Below, in pieces: positions 1-8,686 of a stretch of DNA of 48,453 nt. Source of the DNA: a virus; IMG/VR virus record IMGVR_UViG_3300037628_000183, positions 1 to 48,453 of that record; one strand, written 5' to 3'. The notes below the pieces were generated by a model that worked only from the letters and a program-made list of their open reading frames with translations, was not told where the DNA came from and made no database searches. Within the stretch, counting starts at the first letter, position 1. Each line of letters starts with the position of its first letter. The position numbers and the translations under genes were made by a program.

Positions 1-1517
1 TAGGCAACCAGGATATTATTTGTGAACGAGGCGGTATGGTTAAATGAGAGCGAGCCGCTAGATGCCGTGAGGCTCTGCGTGCTGTCCAGTAGGCCCGTGA
101 CCCAATCGAATACGTATAGCGTATACGGGCCGTCTGTGAGATTGTTCACCGTGACTGTCTTACTGCCGCCGCTGACAAAATCTATCATCATCACTACATG
201 CCCACCGTCACCCCAGGCGACGTGGCGCGTCACTCCAGAAGATGCGACGTAACTCGTAAAATCCTCATCGGCGTCATCATCCCAGTTGCTCCACTCGGCA
301 TAGTCGCAAAATACCTTTGACACTCCGGAGATGCTGTGTAGATTGAGATCGGCATAGCCGCCGGTAGCCCATACGTTTACGGCAGTTTCCCTGATGCCCG
401 GCCAGCGCACCGGCCCAACGAGGCCCGGTGAGCCACAGACCAGCGTCCATTCATATTGCTTTGAGACTAAATACGGTGAGCCTTCTTCGGATGGCACTTC
501 GCCATGCGCGAACGGCCAATATTGCTCAACGTAAACCGGCGTGCTGAACTTCTCCTGGCACAGGCGCAGCGCCTCAATAATGTCGTCCAGGTCGCCGCCA
601 AAGTACCAGTTCATCAAGACGAAATCTATACCGTCTACCTGGTGAATCTCATTGACGGCGTTATAAAGATTGTTTGGATTAGGATCCCAGGCTGCCAATG
701 GTGAAGGCAGGCGCGCCTGGCCGCTTGCGACCGGCGCAGCGCTGTTGCTTTGAATATATCCTGCGATTTCCTCGCACCACGGAGACATCTCGTCTCGGAT
801 GTGCGCGCGCATCTCTGAGCCCCACGCCTCCTCGTCCCAAAAATCTTTGTCGCTACAGATGTACGTCAGTTCGGCGAACATCTCCCAGTAGGCGATGACG
901 CCGTAGGGTTCTACGGTGTCGATCAGGAATTGGATACGGGCCTTGGCGTACTGGATGGCGGTCGAGTCGGTGAACATCTCACGGGCGCTTGTGAGGAAGC
1001 CCTGGTCTTGCACCTCACAGGGAGTACCGTCAAAATACTGATTCGCCTCATTCCACGGATGCTGGGGCCAGTCGCTCTTGATTTCCTGACGCTCAAACGG
1101 CACCAGCGCAAATTTGATGCCGTGGCTTTGAGCAGCGACGCACAGCTTGCCGAGGTTGCTGGCCGCCCAGGTCGCACCGTTGACGGGATGCGTGACCTGG
1201 TCGGAGCGGTACGTCGCGAGGCTGGATGGGTCAAGTGCCGAATGCCAGATGTTGAAAGTGCCGTAGGGGGGAGGCTCGAGGCCGGCGGATCCGACGTTAG
1301 AGTCCTTACAGCGCCCCGTCATTTTAAGACGTACCAGGTTACAGCCTGCGTCCTCTAGCGACGTGCACCACTCCTCGTAGGTCTGCTCAGTTTCAGCATC
1401 CCCTTTTGTAGTGTACAGGTTTTTTGGGTAGAAAAACTCGCCACGGTCATAGACGGCCGTCATCATGGCCGCTTCGCCGGCGTGGTGTCCTCGGAGTTGT
1501 GAGATTGGCGTAGCCAT
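1..1517 (-). CDS. Glycoside hydrolase-like tail protein (partial at window edge)
   Basis: A protein of at least 505 residues, open at the window edge; joining base 1 to base 48453 adds two residues and a TAG stop. The sequence suggests a clan GH-A (GH5-like) TIM barrel: Glu212 and Glu216 lie in a W-E-M-F-A-E-L segment like the acid/base region after strand 4, and Glu331 lies in P-V-Y-V-E-Q-Y-W, like the nucleophile after strand 7. The last ~100 residues look like a beta-sandwich. It lies between a lectin-tipped fibre and the Gp37-like tail protein, so it may be a virion enzyme acting on surface glycans, or a fold reused only for binding. The start is ATG at 1517. No signal peptide is seen. 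Family assignment is by motif only. Confidence 0.5.
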   Translation of the reverse strand, partial: MATPISQLRGHHAGEAAMMTAVYDRGEFFYPKNLYTTKGDAETEQTYEEWCTSLEDAGCNLVRLKMTGRCKDSNVGSAGLEPPPYGTFNIWHSALDPSSLATYRSDQVTHPVNGATWAASNLGKLCVAAQSHGIKFALVPFERQEIKSDWPQHPWNEANQYFDGTPCEVQDQGFLTSAREMFTDSTAIQYAKARIQFLIDTVEPYGVIAYWEMFAELTYICSDKDFWDEEAWGSEMRAHIRDEMSPWCEEIAGYIQSNSAAPVASGQARLPSPLAAWDPNPNNLYNAVNEIHQVDGIDFVLMNWYFGGDLDDIIEALRLCQEKFSTPVYVEQYWPFAHGEVPSEEGSPYLVSKQYEWTLVCGSPGLVGPVRWPGIRETAVNVWATGGYADLNLHSISGVSKVFCDYAEWSNWDDDADEDFTSYVASSGVTRHVAWGDGGHVVMMIDFVSGGSKTVTVNNLTDGPYTLYVFDWVTGLLDSTQSLTASSGSLSFNHTASFTNNILVA

Positions 1518-1520
1518 AGT

Positions 1521-1622
1521 CTATCGGACTTCCAGCGGTATCCGCAGCGGTACAGCCGTCCCGCGCTTGCGGCGGAACAGGGAGAGTAGCCAGCGCCAGA
1601 GGCGGCGGAGCAGGACTATCAT
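1521..1622 (-). CDS. Small basic hydrophobic peptide
   Basis: A 33-codon ORF whose ATG overlaps the TGA of the upstream fibre gene (ATGA), a usual sign of translational coupling, and which fills the gap to the next gene. The N-terminal half alternates Leu/Ile/Trp with Arg (MIVLLRRLWRW...) and could form an amphipathic or membrane-associated helix. The second half is basic. I do not recognise a family. It may be a lysis accessory, or merely a chance ORF. Confidence 0.35.
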   Translation of the reverse strand: MIVLLRRLWRWLLSLFRRKRGTAVPLRIPLEVR

Positions 1623-2776
1623 TCTGGGCCTATAGCTAGCCAGGCAAAGTCTATGGTGGTTTCCGTCTGGCTGGCTGCCCAATAGATAGTTGCGTTTGTC
1701 GTCGTGGATGAGTATGTTATGACAATGCCTAGAATCATCGCGCCAGTACAATTGATGAACATCAACGGCGTGGCACTGAAAGCAACGGGGAAGGTCACGA
1801 CTACGCTACCTATCTGCGCTGCGCCACCAGTCCATTGCTTGACACCGCCCTGCATTCTCACGGCGGTTGGTGTATAAGTAGTATTTCCTACTACATTCCA
1901 ATTTGTAGCGTGTCCGCCCTGCCGCCGATAGAACTGTGGTACGCGGTTGCCTGCCTTTGTGTCATCTACGATGTCGTTAGCAAGCTCAGCTGTCGTAGAT
2001 ACTCCGCCACTTGCGATTTTCCCGGCAATCACGCAGTCGGGTGCAAGAATGTTGCTATCAATAGACAAATGTACATAATGCTCTGAATCAACGACGTCAT
2101 CTGCAATCTTTGTACCGTCCACCGAATCGGCGGCTAGATGCTCTGTGTCAACCGCTGCATCCTCAATCTTTGTCCCGTCTATGATGTCGGCTTCCAGGTG
2201 CACGCGGTCAATCGAAGCGTTCACGTACTGGTCACTGTCCACCGAATTGTCGGCCATCTTTGCCACAGTCACGGCATCGTCGTCCAGCATGATGGTCTCT
2301 ACCCGAATATTTGGATGCATGTATTCCCGGCCCATCGTTACGGTGATAGTGCCACCGGTCGTGATTGAACATTGCGCCAGGGGAATATCCCAGGTCGTGC
2401 CATCTGCCTGCACCAAGGCTGGCGGTGTGCCGCTGCCCTCTGTGCCTGCAATGCGCGTGATGCGCACTGTCTGCGCCGACCAGTTAGCACGTAGCACAAC
2501 GCGGTCAATGCGCGTGTTGCCGGAGGGTGTAGGGATAGCAACGTCAACGCTGGTAGTATTCCAGTATGGAAATCCGTAGACGCAAGCCGCGCCCGTATCT
2601 ACTGCTACCGGTGAGGATGTACCGGTTACTTCCAGATTGTTCAAATAGTATAGTACGCCCTCATTTGCATCATTGAGGAAAAATTGGCGTTGCCAGCGGA
2701 TAATCTGCGCCTGGGTATATGCTGTAGCGCCATCACCGGTCGCGCCGGTAGTCCATAAGAGTGATTTCTCTGCCAA
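1619..2776 (-). CDS. Tail fibre or baseplate protein with C-terminal H-type-lectin-like domain
   Basis: 385 residues. The first ~150 form a beta-rich attachment-like domain of a type common in siphophage and prophage structural proteins. Residues ~160-265 hold degenerate repeats rich in D-S-V-D-x-x-H-L and D-G-T-K-I, typical of a trimeric fibre shaft. The last ~65 residues resemble H-type lectin: G-S-V-V-V-T-F, then F-S-A-T-P, ending in F-A-W-L-A-I-G. The gene follows the distal tail gene in the usual order, so the product is probably receptor-binding. It starts after a spaced GGAGGA site and overlaps the next small ORF by ATGA. The lectin assignment is from pattern only. Confidence 0.6.
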   Translation of the reverse strand: MAEKSLLWTTGATGDGATAYTQAQIIRWQRQFFLNDANEGVLYYLNNLEVTGTSSPVAVDTGAACVYGFPYWNTTSVDVAIPTPSGNTRIDRVVLRANWSAQTVRITRIAGTEGSGTPPALVQADGTTWDIPLAQCSITTGGTITVTMGREYMHPNIRVETIMLDDDAVTVAKMADNSVDSDQYVNASIDRVHLEADIIDGTKIEDAAVDTEHLAADSVDGTKIADDVVDSEHYVHLSIDSNILAPDCVIAGKIASGGVSTTAELANDIVDDTKAGNRVPQFYRRQGGHATNWNVVGNTTYTPTAVRMQGGVKQWTGGAAQIGSVVVTFPVAFSATPLMFINCTGAMILGIVITYSSTTTNATIYWAASQTETTIDFAWLAIGPE

Positions 2777-2813
2777 TTGCTAATCCTCCTCGTCCATATC
2801 ATGCATGGACACT

Positions 2814-3698
2814 CTATATCCCCACGAACTTGTCGAGCCATTGAATGTAAACCTCAGTCGCTGCTGTTACGGATGAACCTGTCACCCGGATACTGTTTAG
2901 CCCGTCTGCAATGTCTGGATCGGACGCTAGGTGCCAAGTTGCCAGATCGCTGTCGGTCGTCAAGTCGGCAATCTTATTTGTATCTTCGTCGTCTACCACG
3001 GTTTTCTCAGAGTAGCGGCAGTCTATATCGTAATAATGACCGGCATCAATGGTCACACCGTCAAAGTCTAGCTTTTCATCTATCGCCAAGTTGGTTATAC
3101 AGGCGTCAGTGATGGGGCCGACGATGCGTATGCGATATGGTAGCGCCAACCAACTACCATCATAACTAATAGTCACGGCCTGATTCAATGCACTAGCGCC
3201 AATGTTCAACGGTATTGCCATCGGTACCGCAAAGGCTGCCGAACCGCCACCCAGCGCGAATACCACGCTCTTGCCAGTCGGGTCGTAGAATGCAGGATCG
3301 GCGGCGCTTAGCGTCACGCCTACGGCGTGGGTGTAGCGCATCTTCCCTTGGCTACCCAGGCTCATATCGTCTTCATACTCACAATCCAACTGGCGCACAT
3401 CACCGTTGTCTAGTATGAAGCGCAAGCCAAGTGGATTATCCGATGGCTTGAACAGATTCAGCAATGCACTGCGCCGCGTCCAATAGTCGCTTATTGACGT
3501 ACCCTCTATGAGTAACGCCAATTGAACGGTGCGCGGATCACCACGGAAGCCCAGGTCGGTTGCGCCATGTTGCATTGGCCCGCGCTGCCTGAGCCGGTGC
3601 GAGGGCATCATGCCTGTGCCGTTGTGGCCCAGGTGCCGACAGTAGGTGCCGTCGTCTAGACTGTGAGCTACGCCGTTGATAATGACGTCTAGGTCCAT
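2814..3698 (-). CDS. Distal tail protein (Dit-like)
   Basis: 294 residues. In siphophages Dit forms a ring at the tail tip and connects the tube to fibres. Support is the position straight after the tape measure gene, the length, and the N-terminal 'tail protein' pattern of beta strands with R-G-D-P-R-T and a domain ending in a V-T-L-S-A-A-D-P-A-F-Y-D-P motif (residues ~130-142), characteristic of the phage tail family PF05709. The second half (~150-294) is a beta-sandwich extension that may carry a carbohydrate-binding module. The start overlaps the end of the tape measure gene by a few bases. Confidence 0.7.
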   Translation of the reverse strand: MDLDVIINGVAHSLDDGTYCRHLGHNGTGMMPSHRLRQRGPMQHGATDLGFRGDPRTVQLALLIEGTSISDYWTRRSALLNLFKPSDNPLGLRFILDNGDVRQLDCEYEDDMSLGSQGKMRYTHAVGVTLSAADPAFYDPTGKSVVFALGGGSAAFAVPMAIPLNIGASALNQAVTISYDGSWLALPYRIRIVGPITDACITNLAIDEKLDFDGVTIDAGHYYDIDCRYSEKTVVDDEDTNKIADLTTDSDLATWHLASDPDIADGLNSIRVTGSSVTAATEVYIQWLDKFVGI

Positions 3699-5932
3699 AA
3701 TAGTTGCATCATTCTCACATCATCGCGCAGGCTGCGCTCTGGCTGGTGAGCGTAGTTGGCGGTTAAGTTAATATTCATATCACCGGCCCGGTACTGCGCT
3801 GCTACTGGCTCAGGTAGAACTGCCTCGCCCCTGTGCAGGTAGGCCCAGCCGGTACGCGGTACGTAGTCTGTGCCGTGCTGGTAGCCTGCCTCACCGGTAG
3901 CCTCCCCGCGACTGGGCCCTGGCCCGGCCAGCCAGGGCGGCGTGCCAGTGTGTGAATATTTCGTGACGACGTCGATGCTCGTTGGTACGCCTGCAATTGC
4001 CGCGCTCACCTTGTCAAAGGCAGCAACGCCTCTTGCGCCACTAGTCTCCAGGCTCCCGCCAATACTCGTACCGGTCTCAGCAGCCACCGGCCCCAGGCCA
4101 GTAATCTCCTCACCTATGCCCAGGATTGAGTTGATCGTGTTGTCTACCGACTCGCCCTCGGCGAAACTGTCCAGCGCGGCGTTCATGCTTGTCGCCGCTT
4201 CCCAGGTCTCCTCGTCTATGATACCCATCGCTCGCGCCGTCTCAATCGCTAATTCAGTCTCAGCGCTTGTCCAGCCTTCCGTTGCTAGGCGGGCCATCAT
4301 CATATCGTAGACGACCTGGTTCATCACGGCACGGTGCTGGGCATCGAGGCTCACCAGTTCGCCTTCCAGGCTTACCAGCGTTGCCTCTGTCTCTGCTATC
4401 TCACTGTCATAATCGCCGTGCTGAGCACCTAGTTCTTTCAGGCGCTTCCTGGCCTCAATCAGTTCGCGGCTTATTCTTACTTGCTGCGCCGTGTAATCTT
4501 CATTGGCCTTAGAGACCGGCCCCTCCAGCGCCTCGCTGAGCATTTCCATCTCATTAGTATAGATTGAGACATTGGCGGTGGCTTTCTCCACTCGCTCGCC
4601 CAGTTCACCCAATGGCTGGCTTGCTAATTCAAGGCTGGTGGCCCAGCCGTCGGTCAGTTTTCTTGCTCTGGTCAATTCAGGATGAGATGCTTGCCAGCCA
4701 TCAGATAGATCGCTCACCGCCGCGCCCGTGCTCGCCGCGCTACTGGCGAGCCGCCACTCCGCCTCTGTCAGTATGTCCGCCTCACGCCCGGCATAGGCCA
4801 TGTTCGTGGCGTAGGCGTGGTAACTCTCTGTGGTCGCGATGATATTGTCGATGTGAGGCTGGTACGCGCTGTCCAGTGCTACCATCGCGGCATACATTGC
4901 CGCCAGAGGTAGCAGCGTAGCCGCTGCCGATGCCGTGAACCCGGCCAGGCCCAACCCCGCTGTGTTGGAGCCAGCAGCCAGAAGTTGCATCGCAAAGGCA
5001 GTACTGGAGGCGAACCCCGTCAGCGCGGCCAGCGAACCTCCCATTGCGATAAGCTTCGGTATGAGGAGAATCGCGCTTCCAGCAAAGCCTGTCACTGCCG
5101 TACCCAGGGCCAGGAAGGTTGCGATGTTCTTCTGCGTGCCCGCGTCCAGTTCGGTGAACCAGGCCAGCGCGTCGCGGGTGGCGTCCACGGCGCTTTCCAT
5201 TGCTGGCAAGTAAGATTTGCCCAGCGCGTTGGCGGCGTCCTGGATGTCGCCCTTGACACTGCCCAGTTTCTTGCCCACGTCACCCATCGCGTCTTCGTAG
5301 ACACCGGCGATAGCCTCACCTCTGCTCATCACCTCGTTGACGCGGGCTTGCATCTTCTCGTTAGTCGATAATTCCGCCGTAGTGATGTCAAGTTGCGCCG
5401 CCATCTTCTTGTAAGCGCCCTGGAAGTCTACGGTTATACCCATCGTGCGCAGGAGGATAGGCTGGCCGCGCTGTATGCCGGTGATCAGGCGCTCGTAAGC
5501 CTCAGAGGAGTTGATATTGGCGATAACCGCCGCGTCCTGTGCCAGGCGTGCGAGGTCTGTTGCGTGGGATAGGTCTATTTCGGCCTGCACCATTTGGATG
5601 AGGCCCTGGCGAGAAGCGCCAGCAGTAATACCTACACCCATGAGACCGACCTCAAAAGCTGCTAACTCTTCCCTCGAATAGTCAGCGTTCCCACCGACTG
5701 TCTCGAGGACTGTACCAAGTACCTGAACGCGCGCTGCTGTCATTGCCGCCGTGCCAATGAGCGCAGCGCCAGTGGCAGACAAAGCCGCCAGCCCAGCGCC
5801 AAGCGGCCGCAAGGATTGCGCGGTGCTGCTCGCTTCTTGTCCCAGCGCACCCAGGGACTTGCCGACGGCCTGGAACTTGCTGCTCGCCTGGTCTATGGCT
5901 TTGATGATGATGTCGAGACTATAGGTCGTCAC
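3689..5932 (-). CDS. Tail tape measure protein
   Basis: 747 residues, among the longest genes. It is Ala/Gly-rich and mostly helical, with long hydrophobic stretches around residues 265-350 and a charged coiled-coil region around 455-540. This composition, and its place between the frameshifted tail chaperones and Dit, define a tape measure. It sets tail length and is ejected with the DNA. At about 0.15 nm per residue, the known rule, the tail would be near 110 nm. The start is GTG at 5932, with GAGG seven bases upstream; an ATG is not available there. The start overlaps the end of the chaperone frame. Confidence 0.88.
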   Translation of the reverse strand: MTTYSLDIIIKAIDQASSKFQAVGKSLGALGQEASSTAQSLRPLGAGLAALSATGAALIGTAAMTAARVQVLGTVLETVGGNADYSREELAAFEVGLMGVGITAGASRQGLIQMVQAEIDLSHATDLARLAQDAAVIANINSSEAYERLITGIQRGQPILLRTMGITVDFQGAYKKMAAQLDITTAELSTNEKMQARVNEVMSRGEAIAGVYEDAMGDVGKKLGSVKGDIQDAANALGKSYLPAMESAVDATRDALAWFTELDAGTQKNIATFLALGTAVTGFAGSAILLIPKLIAMGGSLAALTGFASSTAFAMQLLAAGSNTAGLGLAGFTASAAATLLPLAAMYAAMVALDSAYQPHIDNIIATTESYHAYATNMAYAGREADILTEAEWRLASSAASTGAAVSDLSDGWQASHPELTRARKLTDGWATSLELASQPLGELGERVEKATANVSIYTNEMEMLSEALEGPVSKANEDYTAQQVRISRELIEARKRLKELGAQHGDYDSEIAETEATLVSLEGELVSLDAQHRAVMNQVVYDMMMARLATEGWTSAETELAIETARAMGIIDEETWEAATSMNAALDSFAEGESVDNTINSILGIGEEITGLGPVAAETGTSIGGSLETSGARGVAAFDKVSAAIAGVPTSIDVVTKYSHTGTPPWLAGPGPSRGEATGEAGYQHGTDYVPRTGWAYLHRGEAVLPEPVAAQYRAGDMNINLTANYAHQPERSLRDDVRMMQLLWT

Positions 5933-6562
5933 GTTTCAACCTCATCCACCCTTGCGTGATGCGCCAATAGTGTCGATGGGTACGCTGCCACTTACCGACG
6001 CTGCCACCTATGCCATCGTAGAACATTCTGTGCCAAGAAAAAACGGCGTCGTAAACTGTCTCCGCCGCCTCCATTCGCTCGATGTCACCCGCCAGCTGGT
6101 CGCGCATCCCGCCGGACTCTGGCAACGCGCGGTATCGGTTACAGCGCCAGGCGTCGATCAACTCCCTCGGCGGCGGGCAGTCGTCATCCGTAGCACAGTC
6201 ACCCGCCGCGAGGATTAGTTTTTTGGGATGTAGAGTTTGGCGAGTACGTAGACGTTGACCTGGCTGCCGACCCATATCACGATCTGGAGCGCCTGCCCGT
6301 GCGTGTCGTCCAGGTCGGCGGGTGAGAGCTTGCGAGGATCGGGCAATGCTTCACAGTCCCAATCCTCGACTATCTCCATTGCTCCCACCCAGTTGACGGA
6401 CGGCGGGAACTGCGCGCCAGTTGCCTTTGCCTTGTCTCGCCCTGCCTCATATCGCTCAACGTGGCGCAGGCGGAACGGCTCAGGCAACGTGAAACGACAA
6501 CCCAGCGCCTCGTTGTAGAACTCGCCTGGCTTTGGTTCCTTTGGCTTTGCCTTGTCGGACAC
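5919..6562 (-). CDS. Tail assembly chaperone, long form made by -1 frameshift (GT-like)
   Basis: The long chaperone shares its first ~115 residues with the short form and continues in the -1 frame for 99 codons to TAG at 5919-5921. The switch is at A AAA AAC (6224 to 6218), set in the zero frame exactly as a slippery heptamer and lying directly before the zero-frame stop TAA. The downstream frame has no well-placed start or ribosome-binding site of its own after the slip. Known family behaviour (lambda G/GT) is to bind the tape measure through the extension and recruit tube subunits. The predicted fusion is about 214 residues. Confidence 0.75.
6215..6562 (-). CDS. Tail assembly chaperone, short form (G-like)
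   Basis: 115 residues, acidic/basic mixed and soluble, starting M-S-D-K-A-K-P-K-E-P-K and ending K-L-Y-I-P-K-N just after the slippery heptamer. It lies between the tail tube gene and the tape measure gene, the normal position of the chaperone pair. It is not a virion component in studied phages; it coats the tape measure before tube assembly. The start ATG at 6562 overlaps the stop of the tail tube gene. Confidence 0.72.
   Translation of the reverse strand: MSDKAKPKEPKPGEFYNEALGCRFTLPEPFRLRHVERYEAGRDKAKATGAQFPPSVNWVGAMEIVEDWDCEALPDPRKLSPADLDDTHGQALQIVIWVGSQVNVYVLAKLYIPKN
6218..6224 (-). other. Programmed -1 ribosomal frameshift site
   Basis: On the minus strand the bases read A AAA AAC followed by TAA. 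In the zero frame the codons are CCA AAA AAC TAA, so both tRNAs can re-pair after a one-base slip and reading continues CTA ATC CTC. This puts the ribosome in the frame of the 99-codon extension. Confidence 0.75.
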
Positions 6563-7011
6563 TACGCCACCGCCGACTTGGTTATCTTCGGCGTCTCCAG
6601 CACGATGTCAACCATCACCGGATCGCCGCTCTCTGCCTCGCCACCTGGATACAGGGGATTCTTGACGACACCTGCATCTGTAGTGAATAGGAACTCAGCC
6701 TGATCGCCACCCTTCGGAGACCAACGCAGGTAGTAATCGCTGCCCGCCTCATAGATAGCGCGGATAACCTCGGTTGGCCCGGCTGCGCCCTCGGTATATA
6801 CAATGTTCACGGTAACCGTCAATGGCCCGCGCTTGGCGCTGCGCAGGATAGCAACGTCGCCGTCGAAGGTGTACTTTACACCGGTTGCCCGCTCGCCGCC
6901 GTCTGCTGTGATAGAAGAGGCAAAGCCGGAAAAATCCGCCCAGTTAGAATTGTCAGGCGAACCCTCGAACTTGCAGTCTTTCCAACTAATTCCTGCTGTA
7001 GTCTGTGCCAT
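6562..7011 (-). CDS. Major tail (tube) protein
   Basis: 149 residues, predicted all-beta, with the G-V-K-Y-T-F-D-G-D and V-T-V-N-I-V-Y-T strand pattern and balanced composition of siphophage tube subunits. It is placed between the head-tail completion genes and the chaperones. I take the ATG at 7011 (M-A-Q-T-T-A) because AGGAGG lies seven bases upstream; a longer frame reaching 7041 would overlap the previous gene and lacks a site. The product would stack as hexamer rings around the tape measure. Confidence 0.7.
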   Translation of the reverse strand: MAQTTAGISWKDCKFEGSPDNSNWADFSGFASSITADGGERATGVKYTFDGDVAILRSAKRGPLTVTVNIVYTEGAAGPTEVIRAIYEAGSDYYLRWSPKGGDQAEFLFTTDAGVVKNPLYPGGEAESGDPVMVDIVLETPKITKSAVA

Positions 7012-7021
7012 ATCTTGCCTC

Positions 7022-7351
7022 CTAGAGTTTGAATACGCCAACCGTCAGATCGGCGTACGCGCTGTATGTCATGACCACCCGGCCCGTGCTCGCATTGAAT
7101 ATCGCAGGATCAAATGTCCCGATGCGCTTGACGCCGGTCGTGGCTGCCACCGCAACAGTGATCTCGGCGATATCGATACCTTCGATCTTGGCTGGTGTCT
7201 CTATCGTGACGGTGATCTCACCACCGGAAACGTTAATGACCTCCACGTAGCAATCGCCGGTATTGAGAAACTCATCACCGCCCTCTGCCGCTGACGCCCA
7301 GCTCGGAGTAATCCCGGCTAGGCTAGTATTCTGTACTGTCAATGTCGCCAT
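7022..7351 (-). CDS. Small beta-rich structural protein
   Basis: 109 residues, without cysteine clusters or membrane segments, made of short strands (T-L-T-V-Q-N, I-T-V-T-I-E, R-V-V-M-T-Y-S). Small proteins of this kind, starting M-A-T-L-T-V-Q-N and ending V-x-V-F-K-L, sit between connector and tube genes in many siphophages; their role is unsettled and may be a tube or head decoration. A clear GGGAGG site precedes the ATG. Confident as a gene, not in function. Confidence 0.55.
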   Translation of the reverse strand: MATLTVQNTSLAGITPSWASAAEGGDEFLNTGDCYVEVINVSGGEITVTIETPAKIEGIDIAEITVAVAATTGVKRIGTFDPAIFNASTGRVVMTYSAYADLTVGVFKL

Positions 7352-7526
7352 GCTGTTTTACCTCCCGTTTCTTGCGCTTGGTTTCTACTGGCTCAATCAC
7401 GCCTGCTGCAATGAGCCGTTCGATTTGAAAGTCTGCCAGGTGGGTCATCGTTACACTCTTGCCCGCCTCGTAATAGCACTCGTCACCGGTATGCCAGATA
7501 CGCACCTTCACCGTGTATTTATCCAC
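7323..7526 (-). CDS. Small conserved-type protein of the connector region
   Basis: 67 residues, with a hydrophilic basic tail (K-R-K-K-R-E-V-K). The centre resembles short head-tail region proteins with Y-x-A-G-x-x-V-x-L and a helix ending A-A-G-V-I-E-P. It overlaps both neighbours by short stretches, as expected in a translationally coupled operon. No catalytic motif is seen and the function is unknown. Confidence 0.5.
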   Translation of the reverse strand: MDKYTVKVRIWHTGDECYYEAGKSVTMTHLADFQIERLIAAGVIEPVETKRKKREVKQHGDIDSTEY

Positions 7527-7944
7527 TACTCATCACCTCCATCGCTAAGCCCGTCACCTCCATCCAGTAGGGAACGCCGCCGATGTCTACGGGCAGCGCC
7601 GTGCTGGGCTCTGAGTAGGCCAGGCTCTGCCAGATAGCGTTACAGTCGTTTGCCTCTACAGCCTCATAGAGTTGGTGCGCTACTTCATCCAGCGTGTCCT
7701 CTGCTGTAGCCTCTGTGATGCCCGTCCCTGAGCGCCGGACGTAGACTATGATGTCAAAGTTGTAGGTTGCCCGGTTGCCTTGGAAGCTCAGCGCCACCGA
7801 CATTGTACTCAGACTGTGGATGCACAGTACGGGTGATTTGCCCCCTGGGTCGGATTTGAAATAAGCATTGACTTCCTCGCAGGCTGTCATTGCCGGTATC
7901 AATACCGCTACCAGTGTCTCCCGTGCTGCCTTGCGCGTCGCCAT
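7519..7944 (-). CDS. Tail completion / terminator-like protein
   Basis: 141 residues. A helical start (A-R-E-T-L-V-A-V-L-I-P-A-M) is followed by strands and a helix with A-E-D-T-L-D-E-V-A-H-Q-L-Y-E-A-V, resembling tail terminator proteins (lambda U / SPP1 gp17 type). The position, after the HK97 gp10-like gene and before the tube, agrees. It would cap the tube and join it to the head. Its start touches the stop of the upstream gene. Confidence 0.5.
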   Translation of the reverse strand: MATRKAARETLVAVLIPAMTACEEVNAYFKSDPGGKSPVLCIHSLSTMSVALSFQGNRATYNFDIIVYVRRSGTGITEATAEDTLDEVAHQLYEAVEANDCNAIWQSLAYSEPSTALPVDIGGVPYWMEVTGLAMEVMSSG

Positions 7945-8342
7945 CAGGGCAACTCCCTCTTGAACTCACGAATCGCGCCTTTTGCCACTTTCGCGCCGTA
8001 GGTCTGGACGCTGTAGGCATAGAACGCCCTGACGCCGCTGCGCAAGCCTGGTATCATACCGTGGCCGTGCAAGCGCGCGCCGTAGACCGCCGGGCGCTCG
8101 TTGCGCCGTGGGGCGCGTGCGCCTGGGTCGATGTAGATACGAGCCTGTAACGGCTTATTCTCTACTCGATGCGCGGCCCTCAGGGCACCGTACTGGTGCG
8201 GCGTGCTGGGTACTACGTGGCGGTGCATTGCCAGGCCCGCGTACTGGATGGCCCGGCCCAGTGCGCCGCTGGGCTTCATCGCCCGTATCATCTGGAGATT
8301 GGCCTTCTGCGCCGCTTGCAAGCCCTTTATGGATAGTTCCAT
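7944..8342 (-). CDS. HK97 gp10-like head-tail joining protein
   Basis: 132 residues, basic, with the gp10-type pattern: an N-terminal helix pair with L-G-R-A-I-Q-Y-A-G-L-A-M-H-R-H, then P-H-Q-Y-G-A-L-R-A-A-H-R, a beta segment (A-R-I-Y-I-D-P-G) and a C-terminal helix with A-K-V-A-K-G-A-I-R-E-F. The family works at the neck or in tail completion. Gene order supports it. The start shares bases with the preceding gene's stop. Confidence 0.58.
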   Translation of the reverse strand: MELSIKGLQAAQKANLQMIRAMKPSGALGRAIQYAGLAMHRHVVPSTPHQYGALRAAHRVENKPLQARIYIDPGARAPRRNERPAVYGARLHGHGMIPGLRSGVRAFYAYSVQTYGAKVAKGAIREFKRELP

Positions 8343-8686
8343 TACAGTGTTTGCACTCCCTCCACGATGACGTGCAACCGATTGCCCCCCGGCCCGCGCC
8401 AGGGATAGGAATTGACACCTACGACTAGATAGTCTGTGCTATCTATCACCAGCACATCACCAGCCAGGATGTCCACGCCGTCCTGTATGAAAGTCTCATA
8501 GACCAGGCTGGCCGTTTTCGTGGCGAACCGCTCCACCAGCGCCGGATCGCGCAACTGTACCAGCGGATAGCATTTGAGGCTGGCTACGTTCTCAGTTGCC
8601 GCACCCACCTTGCCGCCTGATAGTGTCGGTGAACGCTTGGTGCTGGCGGTGGTCGTGGCCCGCAGCGTAAACGATGCGCTGGTCAT
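8342..8686 (-). CDS. Head closure / stopper-like protein
   Basis: 114 residues from the ATG at 8686, which overlaps the upstream stop as ATGA; an open frame extending to 8830 lies wholly inside the previous gene and is set aside. The C-terminal part (D-I-L-A-G-D-V-L-V-I, then Y-L-V-V-G-V, then V-I-V-E-G-V) matches the small beta-barrel of stopper proteins (SPP1 gp16 / HK97 type) that close the portal after packaging. Confidence 0.55.
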   Translation of the reverse strand: MTSASFTLRATTTASTKRSPTLSGGKVGAATENVASLKCYPLVQLRDPALVERFATKTASLVYETFIQDGVDILAGDVLVIDSTDYLVVGVNSYPWRGPGGNRLHVIVEGVQTL

